Assembly: GCA_030619425.1 (NCBI GenBank)
Contig: JAUXBJ010000094.1
Span: 1-6,884 of the forward strand
Source of the DNA: a bacterium
Lineage (GTDB): Bacteria; Zixibacteria; MSB-5A5; GN15; FEB-12
Direction: 5' to 3'
DNA length: 6,884 bases
In this document: positions 1 to 6,573 of the stretch, piece after piece
How positions within the stretch are numbered: the stretch's first letter is position 1
Layout of the letters: every line of letters begins with the position of its first letter
Program-made: the position numbers and the translations under genes
The notes under the pieces: generated by a model
Told to the model about the DNA's origin: nothing
Database searches by the model: none
Seen by the model: the letters and a program-made list of their open reading frames with translations, nothing else

Positions 1-363
1 GATAGCCTGCTCCACCGGCCAGCCTTTTCCGTAGGGTCCGCGAACTCCCAGACTATCACCTACTTTGAGCTTTCTCATAGCTCTTGTAACCGTTCCCACC
101 TCACGGGTGGTATGTACCAGTATTTCTCTTCTGGCCGGGTCACCGCTAATCGAAATCGGCACTTCACCCACGCCGTACACATAGAGCATATTGAACTGTC
201 CGGGTTGAAATGAAAAGTCGGTCTCGCCATCCGGTGGTTGTAGTATTAGTGAGAACGTATCCCCCAGTTCCTTGATTATGCGCTGAATCTGCAGCGGCCT
301 CACTAACATGGGATCGGGCTGAGTCCCGGCGCCTGAGCGTTTACTTGTCTGCTGAGTTCCCAT
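1..363 (-). CDS. HydG/AsrB-like FAD/NAD-binding electron-transfer subunit, N-terminal part (runs off window)
   Basis: Only the first 121 residues are present; the 3' end is cut by the window edge. The visible part is the FAD-binding barrel of the ferredoxin-NADP reductase fold: [11 protein letters not shown] (residues about 52-62), VPISIS (68-73) at the place of the usual RxYS flavin motif, VGTVTRAM (89-96), and RGPYGKGWP (108-116), which is typical of gamma subunits of sulfhydrogenases, of AsrB and of PyrK. Such subunits pass electrons between NAD(P)H and the iron-sulfur beta subunit, which is encoded two genes upstream. I chose the ATG at 363 because it adds an N-terminal stretch ending [10 protein letters not shown], and a DPMLPRP-like run is familiar just before this barrel. 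The start then overlaps the end of the preceding gene by 23 bases, suggesting translational coupling. An internal ATG at 309 has no good ribosome binding site. The NAD-binding half and the C-terminal 2Fe-2S cysteines expected in this family lie outside the window. Confidence 0.82.
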   Translation of the reverse strand, partial: MGTQQTSKRSGAGTQPDPMLVRPLQIQRIIKELGDTFSLILQPPDGETDFSFQPGQFNMLYVYGVGEVPISISGDPARREILVHTTREVGTVTRAMRKLKVGDSLGVRGPYGKGWPVEQAI

Positions 364-808
364 ACACATCCAGTAATTGTAGTCTGGTTGCTTCCAGCTG
401 CTGGGCAATGATTACCACGAACCGTCTCATGACTTCATAGCCGAGATCATGATCTTGTTCGCATTTCTCGCGAAGGCATTTGCCGTCAAGGGCAATGGCC
501 CGGGTTAATTCCACCGCGCGGGCATCAAAGTGCCAGCGGTATGGCGGCACCAGCCACGACCAACCCAGGATTTCCCCGGCTTCCCTTGAGCGAATGATGA
601 TCGGTCCTTTCTGGGGAACATGCGTCTCGATGAGAACCCGACCGTGCCGGATGAAATAAAAGGCGTCGGCTTCCTCACCCTCTCGGAAAACGAAATCACC
701 TTCCTTGAAAACTACGTTCGAAGCGCAGCCGACCAGCAGTTTAACGTGCTCTGCATCCAGACCTTCAAGGAATGGATGCTCTCTGAGAGTCTGCTCCGAA
801 TCTCTCAT
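341..808 (-). CDS. Stand-alone cyclic-nucleotide-binding-domain protein (Crp-like, no DNA-binding domain)
   Basis: A 155-residue protein that is nearly all one cNMP-binding domain. The helix [16 protein letters not shown] (about 10-25) is followed by the beta roll with [20 protein letters not shown] (34-53) and GRVLIE (56-61), then a long C-helix (about 118-148). It stops where Crp/Fnr regulators would begin their helix-turn-helix, so it cannot bind DNA in the Crp manner. The phosphate-binding cassette is unusual: [21 protein letters not shown] (split across 78-98) keeps the Gly-Glu and an Arg, but has an aromatic and proline-rich insert unlike the CAP cassette, so the ligand may not be cAMP. 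The gene sits between the iron-sulfur and flavin subunits, 36 bases after the first and overlapping the second. This suggests a regulatory or structural partner of that enzyme rather than a transcription factor. GAGG nine bases before the ATG supports the start. Confidence 0.85.
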   Translation of the reverse strand: MRDSEQTLREHPFLEGLDAEHVKLLVGCASNVVFKEGDFVFREGEEADAFYFIRHGRVLIETHVPQKGPIIIRSREAGEILGWSWLVPPYRWHFDARAVELTRAIALDGKCLREKCEQDHDLGYEVMRRFVVIIAQQLEATRLQLLDVYGNSADK

Positions 809-844
809 AATGGTTATCCTCGTTCTATGGCCGAAGCCATGCTT

Positions 845-1975
845 TTATTCCGTCACCGTTAGTTGCCGTGCTTCTTCCGTGATATCGATACCGACCGGAC
901 ACCAGGTGATGCAACGCCCACATCCGACACATCCTGACATCCCGAACTGCTCTTGCCAGTATACTAACTTGTGCATCATCCACTGCCGATAGCGTGAAGT
1001 GACACTATTGCGTATGCTGCCGCCGTGGATGTAGGAATAATCCACAGTGAAACAGGAATCCCACTTCCGTTGCCTTTCAGCGTGCTGCCCGGTGAGATCA
1101 GTACTGTCCTGCATGTTGGTGCAGAAGCAGGTCGGGCAAACCATAGTACAGTTGCCGCAGGCCAGACATCGCTCGGCTATCGCCTCCCAATGAGGGTCGT
1201 CGAATTTCTCGTTCAGCAGTTTTCCGATATGTTCGGAGTCAATAGTGCGAGTCATGCCGGCGGCAGCCCGGTTGAGTTCCTTTTGCGCTGCCTTTATCTC
1301 CGATTCCTTCGGCTGTTTTACCGGGAGTTTGTGAACGATCTTTTTTCCCGCTTTTGAACCAGGCTCCACAATGAAATAGTGCCGGTTTGAGACATACATC
1401 TCAGTCAGGGCCAGGTCGAAACCGGAGGTCGCTTTGGGTCCTGTCTTCATGGAAGCGCAGAAGCAGGTGCCGCCGGGACGCACACAATTGACCGCCACCA
1501 CGAAGACGTTCCGCCGTCGCTCCTGATATGAGTTGTCGATATACTGACCCTGGCTGAATACCTTGTCATGGATGGCCAGGGCGGCAAGTTCGCATGAGCG
1601 AACACCGATCAGGGCGCGCTTGATCTGGTCGGGCTCCGGTTGAATGACCTTGAAACCGTTGCCGTCCCGAGAGGCCTCCCAGAGCTTGTTTGTCGGTGGA
1701 TGAAGGAACCTTCTCCAGGACTGCGAACCGATAGTGTAACCAAAAAGTGTCTTCTTCTTGTCTTTCACCAATCGGTATTTGCCGGGCTCACAGACGTCAA
1801 CCCAGCCGACAGGAAACTCATCCACAGCATGAATCCTCTCGTAGACGATAGCGCTGTCCCTGACAGTTGGACCCAGCAGTTCGTACCCACTTTCCGATAG
1901 CGCATCAAGAAGACTCTGAAAGTCCTTTCTCTCCAGTACGACAACATCCTTGTCCGGGAACGTTATCTCGGTCAT
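845..1975 (-). CDS. HydB/AsrA-like 4Fe-4S dicluster subunit
   Basis: A 376-residue soluble iron-sulfur protein. Near the C-terminus are two cluster-binding motifs: CLACGNCTMVCPTCFC (about 270-285) and CVGCGRCITWCP (349-360). The central region has GVRSCELAALAIHDKVF and the cysteine-rich NCVRPGGTCFCASM, both hallmarks of the beta subunit of sulfhydrogenases (HydB) and of anaerobic sulfite reductase subunit A (AsrA). In these enzymes it wires the NAD(P)H-oxidising flavin subunit to the catalytic subunits. The flavin subunit follows two genes downstream, which supports the assignment. Whether the catalytic partner is a group 3 [NiFe] hydrogenase, a sulfite reductase or something else cannot be decided because those genes would lie beyond coordinate 1. 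The length matches the family, and all eight expected motif cysteines are present. AGGAG nine bases before the ATG supports the start. The 104-base gap upstream may hold its own promoter. Confidence 0.88.
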   Translation of the reverse strand: MTEITFPDKDVVVLERKDFQSLLDALSESGYELLGPTVRDSAIVYERIHAVDEFPVGWVDVCEPGKYRLVKDKKKTLFGYTIGSQSWRRFLHPPTNKLWEASRDGNGFKVIQPEPDQIKRALIGVRSCELAALAIHDKVFSQGQYIDNSYQERRRNVFVVAVNCVRPGGTCFCASMKTGPKATSGFDLALTEMYVSNRHYFIVEPGSKAGKKIVHKLPVKQPKESEIKAAQKELNRAAAGMTRTIDSEHIGKLLNEKFDDPHWEAIAERCLACGNCTMVCPTCFCTNMQDSTDLTGQHAERQRKWDSCFTVDYSYIHGGSIRNSVTSRYRQWMMHKLVYWQEQFGMSGCVGCGRCITWCPVGIDITEEARQLTVTE

Positions 1976-2007
1976 GGTGGATCACTCCTCGTATTGTGGC
2001 GACCTGG

Positions 2008-2037
2008 TACATACAGCATAATGGTATTCATCCTCAA
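2008..2037 (-). promoter_or_regulatory. Possible sigma-70-type promoter for the redox operon
   Basis: Reading on the minus strand, TTGAGG (2037-2032) is separated by 18 bases from TATGTA (2013-2008), about 30 bases before the start of the iron-sulfur subunit gene. Both boxes are imperfect. It is listed because the 104-base gap is the largest between genes in the window and separates the signalling genes from the redox genes. Read-through from upstream is equally possible, since I see no terminator. Confidence 0.25.
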
Positions 2038-2049
2038 AAAGCTATTTGA
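2034..2049. promoter_or_regulatory. Perfect inverted repeat TCAAA-N6-TTTGA, candidate operator
   Basis: Five-base perfect arms with a six-base spacer overlap the proposed -35 box of the redox operon. The size and position would suit a dimeric regulator. The arms are short and A+T-rich, so chance is a real alternative. Confidence 0.22.
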
Positions 2050-2079
2050 AACTGCAAGCGTATGATGAAATCATGGTCA

Positions 2080-2958
2080 TCAGAACTCCATACCTCCGGC
2101 TATCTCAAGAATAATATCTCGTTCCCGTAAGATCCCCACCAGTTCTTCATCATCCATCACCGGCAGGTTGATCACGTGGTGGTGGACCATGAGATGTATC
2201 GCCTTCATGATGGGGTCATGTATCTCTACAGACACGAGTTTATCCATCAACTCGTGGATATTTCGCTTGCCGATTACCTTGCATTGGGCCATAAACATGC
2301 CGGTAAAGAAAGTTGTGTATGGAGAGTCTTCGAGGAATGGCGGCAGCACCAGCTTAAGCATGTCAACGAAACGGACCAACCCCACGAACTTGTCGCTACG
2401 GTCGTAAACCAGGGCCGAGCGAACCTGACCGGCCTGCACGCCCTCCACCACCGGCTGGTAGAACGCCTCCCGCAGCGCGGCAATAGCATCAGAGACGGGT
2501 TGATCTACATAGAGTCGGGGATAGCGTGATGGGGGCACCATCAGTTCGGTAATGGTCCGCTCCCGCATCGGTTTGTCGATGTCTCGATCCAACAGCGTAC
2601 GGATGCGTTTGGCAAGCTGCTCCATGTCGATCGGCTTTTGCAGAAAGTCGACGATGTCCAGCTTGATGCCTGCCATGGCGGCATCGAAATCGCCGTGCCC
2701 GGTAAGGATGATTACCGGGAGGGTAGCGTCGATCTCCCTGATCTCTTGCAGTGTTTCGATGCCACCCATTCCCGGCATTTTGAGGTCTAAAATGACCACG
2801 TCCGGCCGCTCAAAGTTGATTGCTGTCAGAGCTTCTGATCCGTCGGCGACATCAGTTACGGTAAATCCTCGTCTGCCCAGCGCTGTCGCTGTGGCCTGTC
2901 GGAAGTCATCTTCATCATCCACTAAGAGCAGGTTGAGCGTGGTATGTTCCATATCCAT
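2080..2958 (-). CDS. Response regulator: receiver domain fused to a CBS-domain pair
   Basis: A 292-residue protein. Residues about 8-125 form a complete receiver: acidic pair in LLVDDEDDF (Asp14, Asp15), phosphoacceptor Asp58 in VILDLKMPGMGG, Thr86 in IILTGHGD, and Lys108 in FLQKPIDM. The rest holds two CBS domains. The first begins at RTITELMVPP (about 133-142). The second begins near NIHELMDKLVS (about 233) and ends with HVINLPVMDDEELVGILRERDIIL. CBS pairs bind adenine nucleotides or related ligands, so the protein may combine phosphorylation with energy or nucleotide sensing; it has no DNA-binding domain. Its receiver resembles the first receiver of the tandem-receiver protein (RRG near helix 1, KPIDM at the end), suggesting paralogues and perhaps the same kinase. 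A TTG at 2976 could extend the frame by six residues, but AAGGAG lies inside that extension, six bases before the ATG at 2958, so I chose 2958. Confidence 0.9.
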   Translation of the reverse strand: MDMEHTTLNLLLVDDEDDFRQATATALGRRGFTVTDVADGSEALTAINFERPDVVILDLKMPGMGGIETLQEIREIDATLPVIILTGHGDFDAAMAGIKLDIVDFLQKPIDMEQLAKRIRTLLDRDIDKPMRERTITELMVPPSRYPRLYVDQPVSDAIAALREAFYQPVVEGVQAGQVRSALVYDRSDKFVGLVRFVDMLKLVLPPFLEDSPYTTFFTGMFMAQCKVIGKRNIHELMDKLVSVEIHDPIMKAIHLMVHHHVINLPVMDDEELVGILRERDIILEIAGGMEF

Positions 2959-2964
2959 TAGTTT

Positions 2965-2970
2965 CTCCTT
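2965..2970 (-). promoter_or_regulatory. Shine-Dalgarno AAGGAG that decides the start of the receiver-CBS gene
   Basis: AAGGAG lies six bases before the ATG at 2958. It falls within the extension that the TTG start at 2976 would give, which argues for the shorter protein. The site lies just after the stop codon (2980-2982) of the transporter remnant. Confidence 0.7.
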
Positions 2971-2979
2971 TTCCAATAC

Positions 2980-3253
2980 CTATCCCATGGACGGCAGGTC
3001 ACCAAAACCGAGCAACGGCCAGTAGAACATACTGAGCAACATCAGAACCGCGAAAGCTAAAACGACGCAGATTATTCCCACGCGCAGAAAGTCTTTCGCT
3101 GAAAGATAGCCGCTTGAGTGAACTATGGCATTTGGGGACGTCCCAATTACCAGCAGATAGGCAAATGATGAGGCACAGGCCGTGGCCAGGCCGATGAACG
3201 GCACCAGGGTTGTCCCGGGCTTGATGACTTTGCACCTGATGCGTGGTGGTCAT
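2980..3253 (-). pseudogene. C-terminal remnant of an SLC13/DASS sodium:anion symporter
   Basis: The frame that ends at 2980 encodes about 75 recognisable residues. SSFAYLLVIGTSPNAIV closely resembles the C-terminal signature of SLC13/DASS transporters (usually SxxF..P(V)(A)TPPNAIV), followed by GYLSAKDFLRVG and a last membrane segment around IICVVLAFAVLMLLSMFYW. A full member has roughly 450 residues or more and about a dozen membrane segments, so at least four fifths is missing. The family frame can be read back to a stop at 3250-3252; its only plausible starts are internal (for example GTG at 3204). An ATG at 3253, six bases after the preceding stop and behind AGGTAG, looks like a proper gene start but is in another frame and would need a +1 shift to enter the transporter frame. 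This fits an internal deletion that joined the original 5' end to the 3' end out of frame; an assembly error is the alternative. Sodium-coupled uptake of dicarboxylate or sulfate-like anions is the family role. Confidence 0.75.
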
Positions 3254-3259
3254 GGTTAT

Positions 3260-3916
3260 CTACCTGACTCTCAATCCTGCGATCTTGACCGCTCCCCGGT
3301 GGTACCCATCAGGAAACAGCCTCTCCAATTCGTCCAGTTCCAAACCGTTTTGTTCGCAGGTTTCAAATACGGTCGGGACTTCGCGATGCTCCTGGTAGTA
3401 GCTCCGCAGGAAGTCGATTATCTGCCAATGTCTCTCCGACAGACCGCCGGGCACTTTCATTTCCGAGGCCTTACAAATGGCAAACTGCCGGCTCCAATTG
3501 TGCGCTTGTACCAGGAAGCCGTTGGAGTCGATCTCATAGGTTTTTTCCGGTGATGTGGCGGCGACATCAACTAGCCCGTGCTCAACCCAGGCGTATTTCA
3601 GGTAGCTCTCCTTGTATGTGATGCCCGCCAGTTTGCAAGCTCCCCGCAAGTAACCAGTGGGGAAGAGATTCTTCCATTCTGTCAATCGAAGGCCATTTAA
3701 TTTACAGGTCTGATAGACTAACGGACACCTGCCGAGTTCCTCGTATGTCTTGCGAATGAAGCGGATGACCTCCCAGTGCTTAGTGGTGAGACCGTCAGAG
3801 ATACCCATTTTGGGGGCCATCGCCTCGACGAAGTTCTCGTCCCACTCGTCGCTGTTCAGCAGGAAGCCTTCGGAGTCTACCTGATAAGGTCTGTCATTCA
3901 GTATCACTTCTACCAT
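3260..3916 (-). CDS. Tandem-duplicated DsrC/TusE-like protein without the C-terminal cysteine (RspA-like)
   Basis: A 218-residue protein made of two DsrC-family repeats, about residues 4-98 and 121-215. Each contains D-S-x-G-F-L, a Trp in the D/N-W segment, the signature HWE/QxIxFLR, an E-T/Q-T-C-x-x-N-G-L segment, LFPxGYxRGA and K-x-A-G. Single-domain DsrC and TusE are about 105-115 residues and work with two cysteines on a mobile C-terminal arm: CysB in GACKIAG and the penultimate CysA. Repeat 1 keeps CysB (Cys94, RGACKLAG) but has no CysA. Repeat 2 has Val210 at the CysB position and ends at GLRVR without an arm. Sulfur-trisulfide or persulfide chemistry like that of DsrC is thus unlikely, and a regulatory role, as proposed for RspA-type members, fits better. 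Four other cysteines (64, 71, 148, 187) remain. A GTG at 3925 is too close to the GGAGGAG site, so I chose the ATG at 3916. Its place between response regulators suggests it acts with them. Confidence 0.85.
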   Translation of the reverse strand: MVEVILNDRPYQVDSEGFLLNSDEWDENFVEAMAPKMGISDGLTTKHWEVIRFIRKTYEELGRCPLVYQTCKLNGLRLTEWKNLFPTGYLRGACKLAGITYKESYLKYAWVEHGLVDVAATSPEKTYEIDSNGFLVQAHNWSRQFAICKASEMKVPGGLSERHWQIIDFLRSYYQEHREVPTVFETCEQNGLELDELERLFPDGYHRGAVKIAGLRVR

Positions 3917-3949
3917 GTGAGTCACTCTCCTCCGACTGATTTCGTCATG

Positions 3950-4804
3950 TCAGTCCGGATACCTCCTGCGGATATCCTTAACAAGTTCCGCCTGTTGCTG
4001 TTCGATCTGGCTCTGCCGATGCTCGAACAGCCGACGAATCGTCGTCGCCAGTTTCTCTATATCCGGTGGTTTCTCCAGATATTCATGAGCGCCCTGCTTG
4101 ATTGCTTCCATGGCTGTGACGTATGACGGGTGCCCTGTGAGCATTATCACCTGGACACTGGGGTAGTATGTCTTTATCCGCCTCAGCACCTCAAGACCGC
4201 CCAGGCCCGGCATCTTGATATCCAGAACAACTACGTCAACCAGCTTCTCCTTCAGGAGCGTCAGACCCTGTTCGCCGCTTTCGGCTGTATCCACATCCAA
4301 ATTGCGGCGTTCAAGCACACGCTTCATCGAGTCCAGGAACCTGACTTCATCATCAATGAGTATCACCCGCACGGGGACGGAGGAATCCGGCGGCGGCGGT
4401 TCATGATCCTCGCTTTCCCTTTGTTTGAATTTGAGGACCACTTCGCCAATACGTGCTGCCATGTCGTCCATGTCGATCGGTTTTGACAGGTAGTCGGCGA
4501 TACCGTCTTTTGACGTCTGAAAGGCATCATCGATGGATGAGTGACCGGTCAGGAGAATTACCGGCAGGTTGGGATATTTCCGGCGAATGATCCTGAACAC
4601 TTCGATGCCGTCGATATCAGGCATCTTGACATCCAGCACGATGACATCGTACTGCTGTTCATCCGCCATCTCCAATGCTGTTACACCATTGGGGGCAACA
4701 TCGACCTCCAGACCTCTTCGCTGCAACGCCTGGGATGAGGCGGTCAGGAAATCCTCTTCATCATCAACGAGCAGGACTCTATTTTTCTTGTTGTTTTCAT
4801 TCAT
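3950..4804 (-). CDS. Tandem-receiver response regulator (two REC domains, no output domain)
   Basis: A 284-residue protein with two complete receivers joined by a linker rich in acidic residues and proline (EDHEPPPPDSS, about 132-142). Receiver 1 (about 8-127) has Asp14-Asp15, phosphoacceptor Asp58 (VLDVKMPDIDG), Thr86 (LLTGHSS) and Lys108 (SKPIDM). Receiver 2 (about 145-262) has Asp151-Asp152, Asp195 (VVLDIKMPGLGG), Thr223 (MLTGHPS) and Lys245 (EKPPDI). All phosphorylation residues are present in both, so both should be able to accept phosphate. The tail after residue 262 is a charged helix (HRQSQIEQQQAELVKDIRRR) that could form a coiled coil; no DNA-binding or enzymatic domain follows. AGGAG lies seven bases before the ATG and overlaps the stop codon of the kinase gene ten bases upstream, so the two are very probably translationally coupled. 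It could be a phosphate sink, a relay or a protein-binding switch. Confidence 0.93.
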   Translation of the reverse strand: MNENNKKNRVLLVDDEEDFLTASSQALQRRGLEVDVAPNGVTALEMADEQQYDVIVLDVKMPDIDGIEVFRIIRRKYPNLPVILLTGHSSIDDAFQTSKDGIADYLSKPIDMDDMAARIGEVVLKFKQRESEDHEPPPPDSSVPVRVILIDDEVRFLDSMKRVLERRNLDVDTAESGEQGLTLLKEKLVDVVVLDIKMPGLGGLEVLRRIKTYYPSVQVIMLTGHPSYVTAMEAIKQGAHEYLEKPPDIEKLATTIRRLFEHRQSQIEQQQAELVKDIRRRYPD

Positions 4805-4814
4805 TAGAAATCTC

Positions 4815-6491
4815 CTACTCTTGCCCGGGTGGCTCCAGCCGAAGCATGATATGCATGGCTGTGCCGTTTCCTTGTTCGCTCTCGGCTCTCATGCCGCCAC
4901 CCCATGACTGCACGATACCATAACAGACCGACAGCCCCAGCCCCGTTCCCTGGCCAACCGGCTTAGTCGTATAAAACGGTTCGAAAACACGCTCAAGGTC
5001 TTCTTGCGGAATGCCCGTACCGTCGTCTGCTACCTGGAGATGCAGTCGGCCCTCTTCCTGAGCAGCCCGGACGGTGACCGTTCCCCCATTCGGCATGGCA
5101 TCGATGGAATTATTGATCAGGTTCACCATCACCTGTTCAAGTTCCACCGGATCGACCATGGCGCGGGGAAGGTTCTCCTCTATTTCAGCCACAATTTCTA
5201 TGTTTCGCACTTTGGCGCGACGCTCCAGAAGGCGAATGATCTCGGAAAGACGCGGAACGATATCGGTAGGCTTCACCTGAGACTCGCGCTTACGACCGAA
5301 CTGAAGCATCTTACCGGTGATACCTGCACAGCGCTGGATCTGTGTCTTACATCGCCGGAGTGATTCCTGAATCTGTTCACGCGTCGGTGAGTCGGAGCCG
5401 GATTCCGGCAGCAGGTCGGCAATGTTGGTCTGCTCGGCACTCATGATGGCCAGTGGGTTGTTGATCTCGTGCGCCAGGCCGGTGGCCAGTTCACCAACCG
5501 AGGCCAGCTTGGCCGACCGGATAAACGCCCTCGACATCTCTTCGCGCTCAGCATGGGCTTTATTGATTTGTCCGGTAAGGTGCCAAGTCGCGAAAAACGT
5601 GGCTACGATGAGAAGCGCAATGGCTACAGCAACCACCAACGTCCAGTCAGCTATCGCCTGGTCGACGGTCGCCTGAACAAATGCCAGATCCTGTTGAGCC
5701 ACCAGCAACCAGCGATTGTCATTGATCCAGGTAGTTGCTTTGATCCCTTCCGATCCGTCGATATCCACCCGTTCTTCTCTTACTCCGCGGTGGACGTCAG
5801 TCAGGGGACCGAGCGCTCGGTCAAGGAGCGATCCGCCACGAGGTGTGGTTTGATAAACCCCCTGGCGATTCAGAATATAGACATCGCTGCCCGGCCCAAG
5901 TTCACTCGTCTGCACCAGCCTTTCAAACTGATCGCTATTGATAGTGGCTCTGAGAATCCACGGCTCACTATCGGCGGCTACCTTCTTCACCGCCACGATA
6001 CAGTGCGGTACCTGCCGGTACCCGAGAAAAACATCGCTGACGTACGCGCCCGAGACCATCACTTCCTTGAACCAGTCCGCCTCACGGTAACTCAGACCGC
6101 GAAGCTCATACGGTCCCACGTATCCTACATGGTCACCCTCGAAGTTGAAAACGCCCAGATCGACAAACCCCTTGTTGCTGGAACTGTTCAGATCAGCCAA
6201 CAGTTGGCGCAATCGCTGTGGGTCACTGATCTCTGTCAGCGAACTTGACTCTGCAGCCAATTGGAGCAAATGAACCCGCTCCTCAAGATTGGCCTCGATA
6301 GCCTTCCCATGGCTATGAACAAGGTTTCGCATAACCTCTAACGACTTCTGTTCCAACAATTCGCCGAAAACGACCCAGGAACCGAACCCTGCCAGGAACA
6401 ACGGCATCAAAGCCGCCACCAGAAGCACCGCCACAATCCGCCAGCGCAACGTCTTGCCGGTACCCATTATGTGGCTCAGTCCGGTAGTCAT
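4815..6491 (-). CDS. Membrane sensor histidine kinase with dCache-type sensor domain
   Basis: A 558-residue kinase. A first membrane segment (about 18-42) and a second (about 284-303) enclose a periplasmic region of about 240 residues that looks like a double Cache domain (VDLGVFNFEGDHVGYVGPY, the READWFKEVM segment, DVYILNRQGVYQTTP). No HAMP domain fits between the second segment and the dimerisation helix; a short helical linker leads directly to SVGELATGLAHEINNPLAIM, with His341 as the phosphorylated residue. The ATPase part is complete: N box NLINNSIDAM (457-466), G1 DDGTGIP (489-495), F box FEPFYTTK (503-510) and G2 GTGLGLS (515-521). The layout is like DctB-type kinases, which sense carboxylates, but the ligand cannot be read from the sequence. 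The ATG at 6491 is the furthest upstream start in frame; it has no strong ribosome binding site of its own but overlaps the stop of a possible leader ORF as ATGA. The gene heads the cluster, behind a sigma-54 promoter. Confidence 0.93.
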   Translation of the reverse strand: MTTGLSHIMGTGKTLRWRIVAVLLVAALMPLFLAGFGSWVVFGELLEQKSLEVMRNLVHSHGKAIEANLEERVHLLQLAAESSSLTEISDPQRLRQLLADLNSSSNKGFVDLGVFNFEGDHVGYVGPYELRGLSYREADWFKEVMVSGAYVSDVFLGYRQVPHCIVAVKKVAADSEPWILRATINSDQFERLVQTSELGPGSDVYILNRQGVYQTTPRGGSLLDRALGPLTDVHRGVREERVDIDGSEGIKATTWINDNRWLLVAQQDLAFVQATVDQAIADWTLVVAVAIALLIVATFFATWHLTGQINKAHAEREEMSRAFIRSAKLASVGELATGLAHEINNPLAIMSAEQTNIADLLPESGSDSPTREQIQESLRRCKTQIQRCAGITGKMLQFGRKRESQVKPTDIVPRLSEIIRLLERRAKVRNIEIVAEIEENLPRAMVDPVELEQVMVNLINNSIDAMPNGGTVTVRAAQEEGRLHLQVADDGTGIPQEDLERVFEPFYTTKPVGQGTGLGLSVCYGIVQSWGGGMRAESEQGNGTAMHIMLRLEPPGQE

Positions 6492-6523
6492 TGTGATACC
6501 AAGTTGTAGTAGTTCATAGTCAT
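6488..6523 (-). CDS. Possible 11-codon leader peptide coupled to the kinase gene
   Basis: A short frame encodes MTMNYYNLVSQ. Its ATG at 6523 lies seven bases after AAGGTGAG (6537-6530), the best ribosome binding site in this region. Its TGA overlaps the kinase ATG as ATGA, the classic coupling arrangement. The kinase start itself has no convincing site, so translation may depend on this leader. It lies downstream of the proposed sigma-54 transcription start near 6562, so it would be on the mRNA. The peptide has no known relatives that I recognise, and such a short frame could arise by chance. Confidence 0.4.
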   Translation of the reverse strand: MTMNYYNLVSQ

Positions 6524-6573
6524 CAGAGACTCACCTTGTGCCGTCATTCATCTTGCTTCTGTCGCAAAGCCAT

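Noticed and set aside
2063..2082. TGATGA-N8-TCATCA inverted repeat at the end of the receiver-CBS gene as a terminator
   Set aside because: The stem is short and A+T-rich, overlaps the stop codon and is not followed by a T-run on the minus strand.
2999..3253. An 84-codon frame starting at the ATG at 3253 as a separate small gene
   Set aside because: Its sequence is the out-of-frame reading of the transporter remnant; the signature SSFAYLLVIGTSPNAIV appears only in the other frame. The start itself may be a relic of the original gene.
5469..6248. A 259-codon plus-strand frame opposite the kinase
   Set aside because: It lies wholly antisense to a kinase with complete motifs, has no recognisable domain, and its length is explained by codon bias of the real gene.
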